64,000 bases of DNA from Pelobates cultripes (lineage: Eukaryota; Chordata; Amphibia; Anura; Pelobatidae): contig OW240912.1 of assembly GCA_933207985.1 (NCBI GenBank), forward strand, positions 235,092,589-235,156,588. The letters are read 5' to 3'. Made by a program: the position numbers and the translations under genes. Shown in pieces: positions 59,945 through 64,000 of this stretch. A model generated the notes under the pieces. That model saw only the letters and a list, made by a program, of their open reading frames with translations, was not told the origin of the DNA and ran no database searches. The number at the start of each line of letters is the position of its first letter. Positions within the stretch are counted from its first letter, which is position 1.

Positions 59945-61267
59945 GGAGGGCAGAGCCTGACTGCCAAACTGATCGGATGCATACAGCTTGAGCTCCTGCA
60001 TTAATCGTAGAATATAACCTTATTGAGACTGATTTGGGGGCTTAGTTGCTTAAACTTTGTTTACCCACAAGCAGGGGAGCTTGGGCAAGCGGTATCATAC
60101 TTTTCTTGACCATTTCCACCATCGAATGCCCGAGGATCCTGTGCAGCCTACAGGGGCCTAGACGGAGGAGCAGCGGCGTACTCCTCACAATATAACCCTC
60201 CACGTGGACCATCTACACTCCTACTCCCCCCCCCCAGACCAACAGGTGTCATCCCGGTCCACTCAGTCCTGACAGACCTGGCTTGCAAACACTTACCACA
60301 CCATGCGAGCAGAGGACAACTGCGAACACAGCCTCATCATGGCAGGAGTTCCAAGCAAGGATTAATGTGGCATGAGTCCCCTCCAGAAGGCTCCCAGTGA
60401 CGCCATTGCAGAGTTCCAACAGTGGTTCAAGCGCCATTTCCAACGCTTCTGGCACAAGCTAATGCACCATATGGCAACTACCACAGTTGGACAAGGACGC
60501 AGAACCTGGGGAGACAAGCGGCCGGAGACAAAAGGGCCTACTCACAGTGCAAAGCTCCAGCCTACACCAGTGCATCCGGTTCCTCACTCTCCTAGGCAGA
60601 GGGCCAAAAGGGGCTTGAAGTGTGTGTTAATGTAATGAATGCAGAGTGTGTGTGTGTTTACTTGTGTATGCATGTAATGTAATAATGTAAATGTAATAAC
60701 TGTTTCTCCCCCCTCCCTGCTTCTTACCTGGTTCAGGGAGGGGGAGATTGCATCCCTGGTGGTCCGGAGGGGTCCCCGGCTCTCTGTACTTGCAGAGGGG
60801 GCCCAGCAGACTGAAGGAGCACATTACAGCATTTCCCTCTCTCTAACTCCCGCGAGTTAGAGAGAGGGAAATGCTGTAATGTGCTCCTGCAGTCTGCTGG
60901 GCCTCCTCTGCAAGTATAGGGAGCCGGGGGCCCGCGGCTGTACCTATATATAGCGATCACCGCTATATATATATGTGCAGACTGGGACTGTGGGGCAGTC
61001 CGGGCCCCCCAGGACCACCGGGCCCGTGACAACCATCATGGTTGTCATCCCCTGATGGTGGCCCTGCACTTGTCTCCCTGATCTTGATTACCTAGCTAGT
61101 ATTAGACATGTCGGATATTTTAAGCGTGTTTACAAACACAAAAATTTGTGAGATTTTCCATGCCATTGTTTAATTCAGTATGTAAAAGTGTACGCTGTTG
61201 CGGCGCTTGTTGTTGTTCTGTACTCCCTTGCACAATGACAAAATAATTATTATTTTATTTTTTTTAA
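59945..61267 (+). mobile_element. LINE-like insertion, 1.3 kb, perfect 16-bp TSD
   Basis: The 16 bases AAGATACATTATAGTC occur at 59929-59944 and again at 61268-61283. Between them is an insert starting GGAGGGCAGAGCCTGACTGCC (like the start of frog L1/Tx1-type elements, as I recall) and ending in an A/T-rich tail after GTTGTTGTTCTGTACTCCC. The homologous repeat R1 shows the uninterrupted site. No complete ORF: an 87-aa frame at 60372-60635 may be an ORF1 remnant. The insert also holds a GC-rich palindrome (60774-60930). Confidence 0.8.
60774..60930. repeat. GC-rich palindrome inside the LINE-like insert
   Basis: Arms of about 75 bp pair around a CCGC loop (60850-60853): AGCACATTACAGCATTTCCC and its complement, and CCCAGCAGACTG/CAGTCTGCTGGG further out. 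Further down, CAACCATCATGGTTG and a CAGGGCCACCATC-type end (read on the minus strand, about 61053-61065) suggest a separate palindromic MITE nested in the insert. Its left end was not found. Confidence 0.75.
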
Positions 61268-61790
61268 AAGATACATTATAGTCCAAAGGTTATTCAGCAT
61301 GGAATAGGGATTAGTTATGTACCATCAGGCTGTATATTTACGCACTATTTAATTTTTTGGGAAAATTAATTAAATCAATCCAAGTTGTTGAACTTGTGTG
61401 CCTGCAGAGATGACATGCATTTTTTTCACAACAAAGAGGTGATAAAATAAACAGAAAAAGCTCACATTCCCATATTTTATTCTGCAAATTTATGTACACA
61501 AAATGAACAAATTTAAATTGCTCTCCATATATGAGTGATTAGCCCACTGAAGTGGAGATAGTTCACCAATGATTTCATATTGATCCGTATATTTCTAATG
61601 GTATAACAAAATTATTTCTGACATAACTTAATATAATCTAGAAGGTTATTAATCTAAATTTGAATTGTTCATCTGGTTACAAATATTAAAGATTATAACA
61701 ACCAGCAAGAATGAGTCTTTACTTTTAAAAAAAATCATGATTTAAATAGAGTCTTAATGATTAGTGATTTCAATCAAATCCACCCTGAAA
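61268..61790. repeat. Dispersed repeat R, copy R2, right part
   Basis: ATAGTCCAAAGGTTATTCAGC, CTGCAGAGATGACATGCAT, ending GATTTCAATCAAATCCACCCTG, the complement of the start of R1 (GGTGGATAAAAATCAATG). The full repeat therefore has inverted ends. Confidence 0.6.
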
Positions 61791-63169
61791 ATGAATAATC
61801 TATTAATGTATGTTGAGTTATAGTAACAAAGTAATGCAACAAGGCATTTTATTTTGGTGGGCTTCCAAAATTAATATCTTCATTTGATGGAATTTTACAG
61901 TTTAACATTGGGAAGGTTTAGAGTAGATTGAAAGGCCTCACGATTCATGCTTTTCATTTTAAATATACAGTTTTAAAATTTGCTGAGCACAATCAACTAT
62001 CAATATCAGTATGAGCAATTTGGCTAGCACAATATACATAGATCACATACAAATTTAGTTTAATGTGCACAACTTTTTCCTGATGACAGGTGTTATTTAA
62101 TACTATACTAGCTATAATCTCTCAGGTGGTAATGGTTAAGAGTAACCGCACAGCAAGATCCATTTTACTTGCAATGATCACCGTATTCATGTCTCCATAA
62201 TACAGCTAAAGATATGGCGGTCATAGCTTAAAATTGTTGATAGAATGATGAAATGGAGCCCGTCTATAAGAGGCCCTCGAACCTATGTTTATGAATCAAT
62301 TGACAATCTATAGGAGTCTCTTATGTTTTGGTAGCATGAAGTACAGCTGTTCCAATGAATCTCCTTAGCAAGGCAAAAAAAAGAAGAAGATCCCACAACG
62401 AATTGCCAGCTTGGTGAGCAGGAAGAGACTTGTCATAATGTCAATCAATCACACTTTTACAAAGTAAGAAACCTATAGCTATTCACCTGTCTGTCTGCCA
62501 CAGGTTAATGTAATGTTCGGAACGAACAGTCACACTGTATCAAGTTACTCAGTCTGGAGTAACCTTGTATATTACAGTCCGGAAACTAAAGACACTTACG
62601 AAGGTTAACAGATGACTGCTTAAGAAAACCAAAAAGCATTATACTACAAGTACCTCACACACATTGGCTCATATTTGAATAGATCATTTTTAGGATAGCA
62701 AAATAAAATTGCATAATAGTTTTTTTCAGAGAGAATACAAACAAGTAGCGTTGGCTGAACTTAGGATGGTATTTGGGGATAGGGTTGTTCCAGCTATGAT
62801 CTATACATTACTGTGTTATTCTTCAGGTATAAGTCGGCCTGTACTGTAAATATTACAGAATATAGAAATGTATTATATAGAGTCCCAGTAATATTACTGA
62901 CAATGTCTTTCGTTCCATTAAACTGCTAAGATTATGTCAAACGTGATTGTTTAACGGTAGTGAATTTATCGCTAATCAGATCAGAAAGCTGAATAGGGAG
63001 ATGACAAGTAAATATTACATAATGCTGCTCCCTTTCGTTTAACATGGGATCATTTTCCTGGTTATCTTTTGTTTCCCCGCAGTCACTTTACACACATCAT
63101 CTTGTAGTAATCAGCTCTGCAGAAACAGAGTTTACCCACAGATGATTCCCTCCCACCAGCATGCGTGCA

Positions 63170-63310
63170 TCTCTCCCTCAAGCCTATTGATGGCACGCTG
63201 CATTAATGAATAATTCATGCTGTGAATAAATCAGGGGATGCCACTTAAGGAGAGCTCCTTTTACTTCAAGACACAGTCTCAGGAGAGATCAGCACGCAGC
63301 TGAGTCCGTA
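63170..63310. other. Candidate conserved non-coding block
   Basis: Non-repetitive, balanced composition, with homeodomain-like TAAT motifs (GCATTAATGAATAATTCATG). It lies in an intron interval that has none of the window's repeat families. This is only an impression from composition and motifs. Confidence 0.2.
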
Positions 63311-63453
63311 GGATAGAGGCACATAATGCAAAGCCTAGTGTTTATTCCTGCTGAAATTCAGCTTGCGCTTGCATGTGCCTGCAGAGTGATTCTTCTACTG
63401 TGTGCCCTGCATTTATATTGGAGAAGGCAAAAGTAAAGAATCTTTATCTAAGC

Positions 63454-63602
63454 CAGGGGAGCCCAAAAGGTAGATCCCCACATGTTTTAAACCAACAGCT
63501 TCCATGATGATTTGCCATTCTAAAGGCATTCCAAATGCATGTAAGGCTTCATGGGAGTTGTAGTTCTACAACATCTGAGGAGCTACCTTTTAGGCAACCC
63601 TG
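63454..63602. mobile_element. Palindromic hAT-type MITE, second copy
   Basis: CAGGGGAGCCCAAAAGGTAG to CTACCTTTTAGGCAACCCTG; middle ATGGGAGTTGTAGTTCTAC. Flanks ATCTAAGC and ATGTAAGT agree at six of eight. Same family as 8564-8700. Confidence 0.75.
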
Positions 63603-64000
63603 ATGTAAGTAGTTTCACGAAGCATGATATATAGATATTTATAGCTTTAGATTTGTACAGAGATTCCAAGCATTAAAAAACCTGCGTGGCTGGTTATGAA
63701 ATAAATACATTTGGCTGAGCAATTACTTATAAAGCAGAAGAGCCCAGCTAAAAGTCCATGGTGTGAGAATGTGTTTTGTGAAGTTTACAAAACCAAAAAT
63801 GCAAGCACACCTTTGGTCAAGAGAAGGGATATTGTATAATATATTGTTGTGTCTTAGACACATATAACCAATTACTGCACAAGGCAGAGAGATTTATTCA
63901 CTCAACAGTAAAACATGTGAAAACATTTATTTTCCCAAATCTGCACTTTCTTCCCACATTTTGCAATTAATACGCAGAGTTATTTACTAAAATGAGAATT

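Larger units (their letters stand above)
1..64000 (-). other. spns2: spns2 gene, internal part (seven exons; both ends outside window)
   Basis: The seven exons listed separately join in frame into about 297 residues whose order and sequence match vertebrate SPNS2. SPNS2 is a 12-TM major facilitator protein of the plasma membrane that exports sphingosine-1-phosphate; it acts in lymphocyte egress in mammals and heart-precursor migration in fish (established knowledge). Splice phases are consistent at all six junctions. Coding starts at the TM1/TM2 loop region and stops after about TM9. I looked on the minus strand for the exon 1 end (motif NYLDRYTVAG) above 50052 and for the C-terminal exons (motifs such as GETLLFSNW) below 3483 and found neither. 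Intron sizes fit a large-genome amphibian: 0.66, 2.4, 1.1, 3.8, 10.4 and 27.3 kb, plus more than 13.9 kb at the 5' side. Exon numbers used here assume a single upstream coding exon. Confidence 0.93.
50053..64000 (-). other. spns2 first-side intron (incomplete)
   Basis: From the exon 2 acceptor to the end of the window, no upstream coding exon was found. The stretches 51231-53848, 54199-55138, 56607-58025 and 61790-63453 hold no feature that I can support beyond microsatellites and the candidate conserved block noted separately. Confidence 0.6.

Noticed and set aside
50053..64000. spns2 coding exon 1
   Set aside because: Searched on the minus strand for the end of TM1 (NYLDRYTVAG) before a GT donor in phase 1; no candidate was seen.

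Overview
This is a piece of a large vertebrate genome, most likely from a frog (anuran). The dispersed repeats point there: TTAA-bounded MITEs with TTAAAGG...CCTTTAA ends and CACTATAGTG-like subterminal motifs (resembling the frog T2 MITE family), CCCCTTAAGG-ended elements, palindromic hAT MITEs and a decayed non-LTR element. I cannot name the species. There are no prokaryotic genes, CRISPR arrays, tRNAs or rRNAs that I can support.

The only protein-coding gene I can support is spns2 (Spinster homolog 2, the sphingosine-1-phosphate exporter of the major facilitator superfamily), on the minus strand. Seven internal coding exons are present with intact AG/GT splice sites and matching phases: 49987-50052, 22571-22707, 12001-12152, 8150-8216, 6888-7015, 4328-4480 and 3483-3672 (893 coding nt). 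They join in frame from the end of TM1 to about TM9. The N-terminal exon (upstream, above 64000) and the C-terminal exons (below 1) are not in the window, so the window lies wholly inside the gene. No stop codon or frameshift was seen in the exons.

Everything else is intron. Its main content is transposon archaeology. (1) TTAA-targeting MITEs of at least four families, here called A, B, C and D, form nested insertions: A in B (1894-2910), C in B (18160-19235), D in C (58026-58735), and a 2.5-kb D element in a decayed non-LTR element (45575-48762). (2) hAT-type elements have 8-bp target duplications: a perfect one at 42798-43810 and decayed ones at 55147, 55651 and 63454. (3) A 1,020-bp solo LTR with a perfect 5-bp TSD lies at 12579-13598. 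(4) A 1.3-kb LINE-like insertion with a perfect 16-bp TSD lies at 59945-61267. (5) Decayed reverse-transcriptase fragments, microsatellites and several large hairpins fill much of the rest.

The most unusual structures are the 2.5-kb D element, which carries a 0.9-kb foldback and three tandem hairpin-trio modules (47600-48128), and a 101-bp-arm near-perfect hairpin 211 bp upstream of exon 3. Family A MITEs also repeatedly carry a consensus-like 5' splice site. Nothing looks like a new protein-coding system.
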